From Leucobacter sp. CX169 (GTDB lineage: Bacteria > Actinomycetota > Actinomycetes > Actinomycetales > Microbacteriaceae), in assembly GCF_017161405.1 (NCBI RefSeq), contig NZ_CP071051.1, positions 2,666,001 through 2,730,000 on the forward strand: a stretch of DNA of 64,000 bases. Reading direction: 5' to 3'. Both the position numbers and the translations under genes were made by a program. Below are positions 52,457 through 60,372 of this stretch, piece by piece. Position 1 is the stretch's first letter, and every line of letters begins with the position of its first letter. The notes below the pieces were generated by a model. That model was not told the DNA's origin. It did no database searches and worked only from the letters and a program-made list of their open reading frames with translations.

Positions 52457-53677
52457 CTACGATTCCGCGACGTGCTGCGCCAGCCGGTCAACCGCGTTGC
52501 GCTGCATCGTTGGGGTGACGTGCGAGTAAATGTTCATCGTCGTGGAGATAGTTGAGTGCCCTAGACGCTCCTGCACGATCTTCGGATGCTCCCCGAGCTC
52601 AAGGAGGACTGTCGCGTGGGTGTGCCGCAAACCATGAAGCGTAATCCGCGGCAAATCGGCGATTGCAGTCTGCGCTTTCTCGACGCGATGAACCCAGCGT
52701 CGGCTCACTTCATTCTGCGAACGGATTTCCCCATCGAGGTTTGCGAAAATATAGGACTCCGGCCTCGCCAGGTCGAGCGAGATCAAGCCTCGCACCGCAC
52801 GGTATGACTTGAGTGCTTCGAGGGTTTCACGATCAAGATCGAGGGACCTCGCAGAACCCGTCTTCGTCTGTTTGGTGACGTTGCGCGCAGTGACATCCGC
52901 CGCGCGTCGCAGGCTTAGCCTCGCGGTTTTGAAATTTATGTCTCCCCATTTGAGCGCGAGAGCTTCTGATCGACGAAGCCCTGTAAAGGCCATGGTTCGC
53001 CACAATGTGAACAGCTCGTCGTTAAGCACCTCGCGATCCCACTGCAAGAAGTGCTGGAGCTGCGAAGCCGACCAGGCAACAATCTCCGGCTTGCTCGCTC
53101 GAATATCACGTCCGGTTGGCGCTTTCACGGTGCTCTTCTTCTTCGCCGGGTTCGCAACGAGAAACCCGTCATCAACAGCCGCATTAAGGATCGAGCCAAG
53201 CACCATATCCACCTTGCTTAGTGTGTTCGCGGAAAGCGGCTTTCCGTAGCCCTTCGCATCGCGTCGCCCATGCTTCTCAAGATCGCGGTAGTGGCGCCCA
53301 ATCCGCGTCGCCGTGAGCTTATCGATTGGGATGTCACCCAGCGCAGGCACCAGGTGGTTGCGAATGATCTTCTCGTAGCCCTGCACGGTAGAGGCCTGCA
53401 GCCGAAGGCTCCCAACCCAGTCCCCGGCGTAGGCGGAGAGAACCGGAACCTTACTACTGAACTTTTCTTGACTTCGACGCTTCTTCAGCGCCTCCTGGAG
53501 TGCATCATCAGCTTCGTCAGCAGTCGAGAATCCCGCCCGACTGAACTTCTTCTCTCCGAGCTCGAGCTGGTCGGGGTCAACCGGCACCCAAATCTGAAAA
53601 CGCCACCGATCGCCCGCTGACGTGGAGTACTTCTGAAGCGATCCTTTGCCACGCCTCCGAGTGCGAACTCCGCTCAT
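52457..53677 (-). CDS. Tyrosine recombinase (phage-type integrase)
   Basis: A 406-residue site-specific recombinase. N-terminal AP2-like/SAM-like binding region (YSTSAGDRWRFQIWVP), core-binding domain near 80-190, catalytic domain from about 205 with R in FTGLRRSEALALKWGD, HGLRHTHAT, LGHSTISTTMNIYSHV (Tyr nucleophile). It integrates the element into tRNA-Ser. The stop side faces the tRNA, and its start overlaps the upstream repressor gene by ATGA, so the repressor and integrase are coupled. Confidence 0.95.
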   Translation of the reverse strand: MSGVRTRRRGKGSLQKYSTSAGDRWRFQIWVPVDPDQLELGEKKFSRAGFSTADEADDALQEALKKRRSQEKFSSKVPVLSAYAGDWVGSLRLQASTVQGYEKIIRNHLVPALGDIPIDKLTATRIGRHYRDLEKHGRRDAKGYGKPLSANTLSKVDMVLGSILNAAVDDGFLVANPAKKKSTVKAPTGRDIRASKPEIVAWSASQLQHFLQWDREVLNDELFTLWRTMAFTGLRRSEALALKWGDINFKTARLSLRRAADVTARNVTKQTKTGSARSLDLDRETLEALKSYRAVRGLISLDLARPESYIFANLDGEIRSQNEVSRRWVHRVEKAQTAIADLPRITLHGLRHTHATVLLELGEHPKIVQERLGHSTISTTMNIYSHVTPTMQRNAVDRLAQHVAES

Positions 53678-54267
53678 CCTCTGTCTTCGATTCGGAGTCG
53701 AAGAACCAGCCGTCGATGCCTAGCGTTGTCCAACGCTGCCCGAAGCGAAGGAACTGCCCGCCTTCTTAAAAAAGCGACCTCTTCCAGCTGCTTGTCAAAC
53801 GGGCTGGCCTTGGCCGTTTCCTCGGCTACCTCAGCCTCCTCTTGAGCTTTATCAAAGTCGACAGTTCGCGAGACGACTTCATTCGCCCAGAATTCCTCAC
53901 GAGCCTCGAGATCAAGACCGGAGTTTCCCTTGACCCAGGCCCTGGCTTCTTCGATAGATAGATCTTCAGGTAAGCCCGTGCCCTTAGGCTCATCCTCCGA
54001 ATCGAGAAAGTTTGGCATCAGGAGATCGACCGGCGTTACACCTAGAACGCCGGCGATCGCTACCAAGTCATCTACATCCATCCGCCGTGCGCACGCCTCG
54101 ATACGGCGAAGACCCAACACAGGGATTCGATGGCCACGGCGCTCGAGAATCTCCGACATCCGGGCGTAGCTCAGCCCCATGCCTTCTCGATAAATGCGCA
54201 CGTTTCGCGCAGCAAAACGGCCCGTGTGCCCAAGGGCCAGTTCTTTCATCCCCGCCTTGTCAACCAT
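53674..54267 (-). CDS. XRE-like element regulator
   Basis: A 197-residue protein, HTH near 18-75: NVRIYREGMGLSYARMSEILERRGHRIPVLGLRRIEACARRMDVDDLVAIAGVLGV. The C-terminal half is an acidic coiled-coil-like region. ATG 54267 lies 7 nt after TAGTAT (54275-54280), leaderless; ATG 54249 with AAGG upstream is possible. Divergent from the xis-like gene, it probably represses the element's early promoter and is cotranscribed with the integrase. Confidence 0.85.
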   Translation of the reverse strand: MVDKAGMKELALGHTGRFAARNVRIYREGMGLSYARMSEILERRGHRIPVLGLRRIEACARRMDVDDLVAIAGVLGVTPVDLLMPNFLDSEDEPKGTGLPEDLSIEEARAWVKGNSGLDLEAREEFWANEVVSRTVDFDKAQEEAEVAEETAKASPFDKQLEEVAFLRRRAVPSLRAALDNARHRRLVLRLRIEDRG

Positions 54268-54361
54268 GTCGCCGATACTACGCGATCATCTTGATCTCAA
54301 AGTGCGTCCAAGTTGACACTGGTCCGCCAATGCACTTCTATGTAGCCAAGGAGGCATCAAT

Positions 54362-54421
54362 ATGATGCTTCCGCGACATACATTTGAGGTGAATCATGGA
54401 AGCTATCCCCCCGGAACCTGA
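54362..54421 (+). CDS. Possible 19-residue leader peptide before the xis-like gene
   Basis: ATG 54362 has a strong AAGGAGG (54349-54354) at good spacing; the frame MMLPRHTFEVNHG... ends at TGA 54421, overlapping the xis-like start by 26 bases. It may tune translation of the next gene. Its TTGACA (54314-54319) and TATGTAG promoter lie upstream. Short, so coding is uncertain. Confidence 0.35.
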   Translation: MMLPRHTFEVNHGSYPPGT

Positions 54422-54611
54422 CTTGAGCACGTTGCGTAGCTCGGGATCACTAACAATCACCCGCAAGGATGCAGCTGCCGCATTGGGCGTTGACCCGAGG
54501 ACAGTCACCGCCGGAATAGAGAGTGGCGCGATTCCGGCAGTGAAGCTAGGTCGTCGGGTTCTCATCCCACGGGCCAAGTTCTTGAAGCTTTTCGAGGCTC
54601 TCGATGATTGA
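54396..54611 (+). CDS. Excisionase-like helix-turn-helix protein
   Basis: A 71-residue MerR/Xis-type DNA-binding protein: LTITRKDAAAALGVDPRTVTAGIESGAIPAVKLGRRVLIPRAKF. This pattern directs excision with an integrase or serves as an element regulator. GAGGTG precedes ATG 54396. Overlaps the next gene by 8 bases. Confidence 0.85.
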   Translation: MEAIPPEPDLSTLRSSGSLTITRKDAAAALGVDPRTVTAGIESGAIPAVKLGRRVLIPRAKFLKLFEALDD

Positions 54612-55752
54612 GGACAGCATCGCTTCGAATGCGCCAGCCTCGGTCTCCAGGAACCGTTCACTGAGGCTCACCAACGCCAGCGACGTTCGTCCCCGTCGAG
54701 TTAAGTGGCTCCTCACGAACTTGATTCCGGTCGGCACCATCACAGTGCTTGCTGGTGACAGCGGAATTGGAAAGTCAACACTCGCGCTCTCCTGGGCTGC
54801 CGCCGCGACAAAGGGCGATCTTGACGGCGACTTCAGCGAGACTCCATCACCAGTGCTCATCGTCTCACCCGAGGATGATCCTGCTGCGGTGACAAGACCG
54901 CGCCTTGAAGCCGCGGGTGCCGACTTGCATCAGGCACGATTTGTGTCGGTAACGAGTCACACCCAGACAGGGGCTGTCGACGGAACTGTCTCGCTTCCGG
55001 GAGATCTTCCCCTGATCGAGCTAGCCATTGCGCAAACAGGCGCCCGCTTGATCATCGTCGATCCGATTGCATCGACACTCAGCGGCAATCTCGACCGTAG
55101 AGAGGATGTGCGGGCGAGTTTTGACAGGCTCGCGGTGCTGGCGCAGCAGAGAGAGGTCGCAATCCTGCTGATTGCGCACAACAGGAAAGGGATGGACCGT
55201 GTTCGGCAGCGAATAAGCGGCTCCGCTGCCATCACCGACGCCGCCAGGTCAGTACTGGTGATTGCGCGCGACGAAGAGACCGGTCGGGTGGTTCTCTCCG
55301 CAGATAAGAGCAGCTACTCGAAAGCAGAAGGCCTCAGCCTTGCCTACGAGATCTGCGAGGTGTCTCTGCCCACCTCCGGCGGCGATGTGGTCGAGACCAC
55401 CCGGGCCATCCTGTGCGGCGAATCGAGCATCTCCGTTGCCGAGCTGTACGAGCGGCAGGTCGAAGATGTTGATCGACGGAAACGGAGGAACCCCGCCCAG
55501 CAATATCTTCTCGACTTCCTCGAGCAGCAGCCTCAGAGGCAATCGCCGGCGGACGAGGCCATCCGGCAGGGACAGGAGGCAGGATTCAGCGAAGGTCACC
55601 TTCAAGACGCGCGGCGCCGTTGCAAGAACCCGGAGATCAGTACCTGGAAAGACGGGTTCAGTGGCGGCTGGATATGGGGGATCCAAGAAAACAAGAGCAA
55701 GACGGACGGCCTCGCAACGGTCACGAAGATGGCGAAGGCGGCAGGTTCATGA
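54604..55752 (+). CDS. RepA/RecA-like AAA ATPase of the element
   Basis: A 382-residue hexameric helicase-type ATPase of plasmid and phage replication. Walker A GDSGIGKST (51-59), Walker B LIIVDPIAS, and the LLIAHNRKG sensor segment. The C-terminal third (about 290-382) is a helical, winged-helix-like tail with Gln-rich LEQQPQRQ. Likely supports element replication or maintenance. Start overlaps the xis-like gene; stop overlaps the next small gene by ATGA. Confidence 0.87.
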   Translation: MIEDSIASNAPASVSRNRSLRLTNASDVRPRRVKWLLTNLIPVGTITVLAGDSGIGKSTLALSWAAAATKGDLDGDFSETPSPVLIVSPEDDPAAVTRPRLEAAGADLHQARFVSVTSHTQTGAVDGTVSLPGDLPLIELAIAQTGARLIIVDPIASTLSGNLDRREDVRASFDRLAVLAQQREVAILLIAHNRKGMDRVRQRISGSAAITDAARSVLVIARDEETGRVVLSADKSSYSKAEGLSLAYEICEVSLPTSGGDVVETTRAILCGESSISVAELYERQVEDVDRRKRRNPAQQYLLDFLEQQPQRQSPADEAIRQGQEAGFSEGHLQDARRRCKNPEISTWKDGFSGGWIWGIQENKSKTDGLATVTKMAKAAGS

Positions 55753-55829
55753 GTACACGCACCTTCGTGCCGTCTTCTAAGAATGCCTACCTCGGTTCAT
55801 GCGCGACGACGCCCCCGGCAAAGCGATGA
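55749..55829 (+). CDS. 26-residue coupled small protein
   Basis: The ATG at 55749 overlaps the ATPase stop (ATGA), and its own TGA at 55827-55829 overlaps ATG 55826 of the next gene (ATGA). The sequence runs MSTRTFVPSSKNAYLG and ends PAKR, without a TM segment. The double coupling argues that it is translated; function unknown. It may only carry ribosomes to the next gene. Confidence 0.5.
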   Translation: MSTRTFVPSSKNAYLGSCATTPPAKR

Positions 55830-56494
55830 GCGGGGAACGGTACGTCTACGACGGCCCTGGCTCGCTCAGCGCGTCCGATCTGAACCCACAAGGGCGAGCC
55901 GCCCGCGTGCTTTTTCTCCATGTCGATGCGGTCTTCCCAAGGCTCACCGAACCGCCAGCGCTGACACGCGTCGAGTACGAGATCGTGAGGGGCGAATTCG
56001 GGTGGGAGAAACACAACGGATTCCACGCACTATCGGGGTGGCGCAAGCGCGTAGGGGAACGCTGCGCCGGTTTCGAAATCGCCTTTGCCCTCGCCCAGCG
56101 CCACGATCTCGAGAGATCCGCCCTATTGTCCAGCGCAATGAGTTTGTACATGCCACGGGCACAGGCCAGCACTGCACCAATTGAAGGTTTAGGCTCAGGT
56201 CAACCTCTCGACCACCTTCTATCGGCCATTCTCAACAGCCTGGCCTCGCTTCGAGCAGCCGGAAGACGTGTCGATGAGATCACCGTCTACCTAAACGAGT
56301 CGCAAGACTTCGTAGACGATTTAACCGGTCGAATCCGAGATCGCGACTCCTCCATTGCTGCTGACATTCGCCGAGCGCACCCTCAACTCGGTCTGCTCTC
56401 TGAGCGACTTCCACTTCCGGAGGAATTCGAGATGCTCGACGACTGGCTCGAAAAAGTCGCGCCGCTGCCAGGAACCGTGATGCCTGAAAATTGA
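55826..56494 (+). CDS. Hypothetical 222-residue element protein
   Basis: The start ATG 55826 is chosen by its ATGA overlap with the small upstream gene. Residues 1-110 contain DFRVEYEIVRGEFGWEKHNGF-like mixed segments, and the rest is helical with LSAILNSLASLRAAGRR. No family, signal peptide or TM segment is recognised. Base composition matches the element. Possibly a replication or regulatory protein of the RepA operon. A 217-base stretch follows, with only a doubtful frame (see rejected). Confidence 0.65.
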   Translation: MSGERYVYDGPGSLSASDLNPQGRAARVLFLHVDAVFPRLTEPPALTRVEYEIVRGEFGWEKHNGFHALSGWRKRVGERCAGFEIAFALAQRHDLERSALLSSAMSLYMPRAQASTAPIEGLGSGQPLDHLLSAILNSLASLRAAGRRVDEITVYLNESQDFVDDLTGRIRDRDSSIAADIRRAHPQLGLLSERLPLPEEFEMLDDWLEKVAPLPGTVMPEN

Positions 56495-56711
56495 TACTGA
56501 TCACCCTGAGACTCGGCGACAGGGGCTCGCTGACTGTCGACCTCGCCGCCAGCCGTTCACATCGCTCGACCCATTTCAATCACCGATCCATTCACTCTAT
56601 GAACGCTTCTTCGCCAACCAGCTTCCTGCCCAACTCACCTTGCCGACGTTTTTGCCGTACACGACTGGCATTCGAGGGTTTCTGCCCGCCGTTTTTGCGT
56701 AAGACCATCAC

Positions 56712-57449
56712 GTGAAGACCCGGCAGCAACGTATCTTCGAAGAGCAAGTGCGCCGCGAAGTTGCTCGCCGGAATCCTCGTAAATGCGAGCAGGCTGCGCT
56801 ACCTGATGTACAGCCCGAAGCGCACCTGGCAGAGCGAGAGCGAAATGTTTCTGCGTACGGGGTGAAAGCCCGTATTGACGCAGACGGGAATCCGCTCTCC
56901 AAGGGCGCCTACCGTTCCGCTGCAGAGCACGGCTACGCCTACCGTGAGTTCTGGCGACCCCGTCACAGCAGTGGAAAGCTCGCACATCGCGGTGCACCTG
57001 CTGGCGGAGACTCCGGGCTGTGGAGGCTCGTATGCGCCCGTGATGATTGTTGGCGCGAGTTCGTTACCAACGCCAGACAAAGCCGGTTCTGCTCCGAGGC
57101 GTGCGCGCGTGCTGACCAGCGCATCAAAGCGCAAGCCAAGCGTGCGCGCTTCGAAGCCGCAACAGTCGAATGCGCGATGGGTGAATGCCGTGAGCGGATC
57201 TTCCAGCTGCGCCCTGACCACCGTTATTGCTCGACTATCTGCCGCGACAGCTCTCGGACCCGACCGCCCGTTGCCCACAAGGCTCGCCCGTGCGAATTTT
57301 GCGGGGAACAGTTCACCCCAAAAAATGTCCGTGCCCGATTCTGTAGACCGAACTGCCGCGCGCGCGCCTGGACGCGAGCACAGACCACTCTGAGTGCCGA
57401 TACGGACCCCATTAGGGTTCCTAATTCCAATTCGGATGAGGGGCCGTGA
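56712..57449 (+). CDS. Triple zinc-knuckle protein
   Basis: A 245-residue basic protein. Three related cysteine motifs occur in its C-terminal half: C-x4-C-x13-C-x3-C (CARDDC...CSEAC), C-x4-C-x13-C-x3-C (CAMGEC...CSTIC) and C-x2-C-x13-C-x3-C (CEFC...CRPNC). Each ends with an (F/Y)C[S/R]xxC knuckle, so they are repeats of one zinc-binding unit. The N-terminal part is coiled-coil-like (QQRIFEEQVRREVARR). A nucleic-acid-binding role is likely by analogy. GTG 56712 has no clear ribosome site. No family name is certain. Confidence 0.72.
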   Translation: MKTRQQRIFEEQVRREVARRNPRKCEQAALPDVQPEAHLAERERNVSAYGVKARIDADGNPLSKGAYRSAAEHGYAYREFWRPRHSSGKLAHRGAPAGGDSGLWRLVCARDDCWREFVTNARQSRFCSEACARADQRIKAQAKRARFEAATVECAMGECRERIFQLRPDHRYCSTICRDSSRTRPPVAHKARPCEFCGEQFTPKNVRARFCRPNCRARAWTRAQTTLSADTDPIRVPNSNSDEGP

Positions 57450-57775
57450 GGCCGGCGGCAACCTTAGCTTCCAGCGTTGACGATTCAACACAGCTCAGTG
57501 ACCAACCGTGTGACTAGTCGGTTCATCGGCGCTCGCCGCTCCGATCGTTACCGATAGGAGGCAATCCGCCTTCGACAATGAACTCCGGGCCACGGCGCCA
57601 AGCATGAGTCGCGCTCAGCGCGTGTGAGGCGACTCAGCGGCAAGCTTGCGGGCCGCTCACCCGCAGCCCGCGCATTGCTCCTTTGATCGCGCACGGGACT
57701 TCATATAGCGAACAATCATTCGCGAGATACGCTGACTTTGATAGGCAACACGGCGCCGGCAAAGATGGAGACAAC
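57450..57775. other. Gap without a gene before the helicase
   Basis: 326 bases with mixed composition. It should hold the promoter of the helicase gene, but no -10/-35 pair stands out. TAGGAGGC (57556) has no gene at useful distance. If the helicase begins at TTG 57683 the gap shrinks to 233 bases. Confidence 0.5.
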
Positions 57776-60256
57776 GTGGACTTCGAAAAATTATTGCGGG
57801 ATTCTGAGGACGCACCCCCAACGAACCCACGCGAACTCTACGAGCAGCTCCCCTTCAAGGCCAAAGACTACGGCTACATCCGCGATGCTCAAGCGCAGAT
57901 TCTCACCAAATGGGACGACAAACGTAGTCAGCGGGACATTGTCATCAAAGTCAACACGGGCGGCGGGAAAACCATCGATGGGCTCATCATTCTTCAGAGC
58001 TATCTCAATGAGGGAATTCGGCCAGCTCTTTACGTCGCACCCAACAATTTTCTCGTCGAGCAAGTAGTAAAGGAAGCTGGCAACCTCGGCATCTCAGTCG
58101 TCACCGACCCAGAGACCCCCGCCTACCTCGCTGGAGAAGCGATAGCTGTAGTCAATGGCGCGAAGCTATTCAACGGGCGCACCGTTTTTTCCGACAACCG
58201 GCCAAGTGCACCGCGCGTGCCAATAGGAGCAGTCGTAATTGACGACGCGCACGCGGTATTGGCAACTCTAAAAGACCAGCTTTCGGTCACGATTGCGAGT
58301 TCCAACCCCGCTTTCAAAGAATTGCTCGATCTGTTCGAGGAAGACCTTAAGCGGCAGGCACCGGACGTCCTACTGGACATTCAAGAGAAAGTTGGTGGCG
58401 GGTTCGCTCGGGTTCCGTTCTGGGCTCTATCAAACAAGCTTGATCAGGCGCGGGCGATTCTTCGCAGGTACAAGCCCGACAATGAGTTCGACTTCGGCGC
58501 GGACGCAATCCGAGATTCCCTAGGTATATGTCGCATCGTCTTCACCCGTCTGGCATTGACAATAGTTCCCCCTGTACCTCCCGTAGGTCGAGTACACAGT
58601 TTTGCCAACGCTCAGCGCCGAGTCTTCTTGACCGCCACCCTCGCAAATGACAGCGCCTTGATCACAGATTTCGATGCCGACCCAGTCTTAGTGAGCGAGC
58701 CAATTCAGCCGCTCACGGCGGGTGACATCGGCGAGCGAATGATCCTCGCGCCTCAAGAGATCAACCCCTCCATCACAGCGGACGAAGTTCGCGCAGAGAT
58801 TGCGAAGCTCAGCAAGACTCACAATGTCCTAGTGATCGTCCCTAGCGACAAGGCAATGGAGACTTGGCGCCAGCACAGCCCGACAATTGCGACCAAGAAC
58901 AATCTGACAAAAGTCATAGCCGCGATGCGGTCCAAGGAACATGTCGGACTCGTGGTCACCGCAAATAAATACGACGGAATTGACCTTCCAGACGATGCTT
59001 GCCGAGTCTTGGTGATTGACGGTCTACCTCAAGCCTTCAGCGGCGACGAGCGCTTGGAGTCCCTGATGCAGCTCGGGATCGGCGGAGTGGACGACCGCCA
59101 AGTCCAGAGACTCGAACAAGGTATGGGTAGGGCAGTCCGAAGCAATGAAGACCACTGTGTTGTGTTTCTTATCGGGCGCAGACTCGCGCAACTAACAGTT
59201 GACCCGCGAACGCTGGAACGGTTTAGTCCAGCGACACAAGCGCAGCTCAAGGCATCACGAGTGATGGCCAAAAATATGGACAACCAGCCGCTTCGCAAGA
59301 TTATGGAGACGGCGGCGCAGTCCCTCACCCGTGACCCATCATGGGTGAAGTACGCGAAAAGCCGCTTGCGCTCCCTCGTTCCCTCCCCCGCCCGGGTCGA
59401 GAACTCGGCCGTCGAGATGCGTCGCGCGTTTGATTCGGCTAATGCAGGAGATCTCGAAGGTGGCGCGAGTCGTTTGACGGCTGCTGCCGAAGCCTGTGAT
59501 GACCAGAGAAAGGCAGGACAGCTGCTGGAGCAAGCGGCTGCTTACGCGGAACGATATAACCCAACTCAAGCTCAAAGTCTCCTTGCTTTAGCACGTAGTA
59601 GGAATTTATATGTGTTGCGTCCGTTGACGGGAATTGCGTATCGTCCGCTCACGTTCGCCGGTTCACAAGCTGCAAAGGTGGCCCACCGGGCCGCCGCCAT
59701 GTTCGGTACGCCGCAAGCCATGCGAGTGGAGGTGGAAGGTATTCTCGATCGCCTCCAGTTTGATCCGACAGCGACTGAGGAATTCGAAGAAGCCGTCTTG
59801 GAGCTTGGGCTGTTCCTCGGTCTTGGCTCACAGCGGCCAGAGAGGGAGCTCGGACAGGGGCCAGACAATCTCTGGGCAATCGATTCTGGCCAATTCTGGG
59901 TGATTGAAATCAAGAGTGGTGCTGTGAGCGAGTTCATCAGCAAGAGGGATGCAGGTCAGCTTGGAGAAGCAATGCAGTGGTTCGGGGGTAAATACCCCGC
60001 AGACCAGGCGGCTACGCCAGTAATGATTCACCGCGAAAGGAAGTTACACAAAACCGCCTCCGGACCTTCCGAAATGCGCGTGCTAAACGCAAGGGGACTT
60101 GGCGAGCTCACGACAGATGTGCGTGCGCTTGCTGAAGGGCTCGCAATCAGCGGCTGGTCAGACCTTTCCAACGTGGCGCGACTCTTGAACGGCCACCGCC
60201 TCGACGCGGCGGGGCTCGTCAATCGGCTCGTTGCCCCAACTGGTGGAACGGCATAG
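57776..60256 (+). CDS. DEAD/DEAH helicase fused to a C-terminal PD-(D/E)XK nuclease
   Basis: An 826-residue fusion. SF2 helicase motifs: Walker A VNTGGGKT (61-66), DDAH (156-159), SAT-like LTATL, and motif VI QGMGRAVR. Motif I, II and III order is normal. The C-terminal part (about 650-800) is a PD-(D/E)XK fold: D697 in GPDNLW, then E711 and K713 in VIEIKSGA. Such fusions unwind and cut DNA, as in defence systems. GTG 57776 (GGAGA upstream) is preferred because the N-terminus DFEKLLRDSEDAPPTNP... starts the recognisable domain; TTG 57683 would add 31 residues. Faces the next gene tail to tail. Confidence 0.86.
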   Translation: MDFEKLLRDSEDAPPTNPRELYEQLPFKAKDYGYIRDAQAQILTKWDDKRSQRDIVIKVNTGGGKTIDGLIILQSYLNEGIRPALYVAPNNFLVEQVVKEAGNLGISVVTDPETPAYLAGEAIAVVNGAKLFNGRTVFSDNRPSAPRVPIGAVVIDDAHAVLATLKDQLSVTIASSNPAFKELLDLFEEDLKRQAPDVLLDIQEKVGGGFARVPFWALSNKLDQARAILRRYKPDNEFDFGADAIRDSLGICRIVFTRLALTIVPPVPPVGRVHSFANAQRRVFLTATLANDSALITDFDADPVLVSEPIQPLTAGDIGERMILAPQEINPSITADEVRAEIAKLSKTHNVLVIVPSDKAMETWRQHSPTIATKNNLTKVIAAMRSKEHVGLVVTANKYDGIDLPDDACRVLVIDGLPQAFSGDERLESLMQLGIGGVDDRQVQRLEQGMGRAVRSNEDHCVVFLIGRRLAQLTVDPRTLERFSPATQAQLKASRVMAKNMDNQPLRKIMETAAQSLTRDPSWVKYAKSRLRSLVPSPARVENSAVEMRRAFDSANAGDLEGGASRLTAAAEACDDQRKAGQLLEQAAAYAERYNPTQAQSLLALARSRNLYVLRPLTGIAYRPLTFAGSQAAKVAHRAAAMFGTPQAMRVEVEGILDRLQFDPTATEEFEEAVLELGLFLGLGSQRPERELGQGPDNLWAIDSGQFWVIEIKSGAVSEFISKRDAGQLGEAMQWFGGKYPADQAATPVMIHRERKLHKTASGPSEMRVLNARGLGELTTDVRALAEGLAISGWSDLSNVARLLNGHRLDAAGLVNRLVAPTGGTA

Positions 60257-60372
60257 CGGCGGTCCCGGAGAGTGATCGCAATACGATTCAGTGGGTTGCG
60301 AGTCCTGCAAACACATTGGCATAGGGCCCGCGAGTCATTTCGGTATTGGCTACGGACGGCACCTGAATGTAG

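Noticed and set aside
56492-56702. Frame encoding ...SLDPFQSPIHSLYERF... with TAA at 56700
   Set aside because: It reads like protein, but has no ATG, GTG or TTG start and follows a stop; it may be a remnant. Not reported as a gene.
57683-57775. TTG start adding 31 residues to the helicase
   Set aside because: No ribosome site and no family-like sequence; GTG 57776 has GGAGA. Kept as an alternative.
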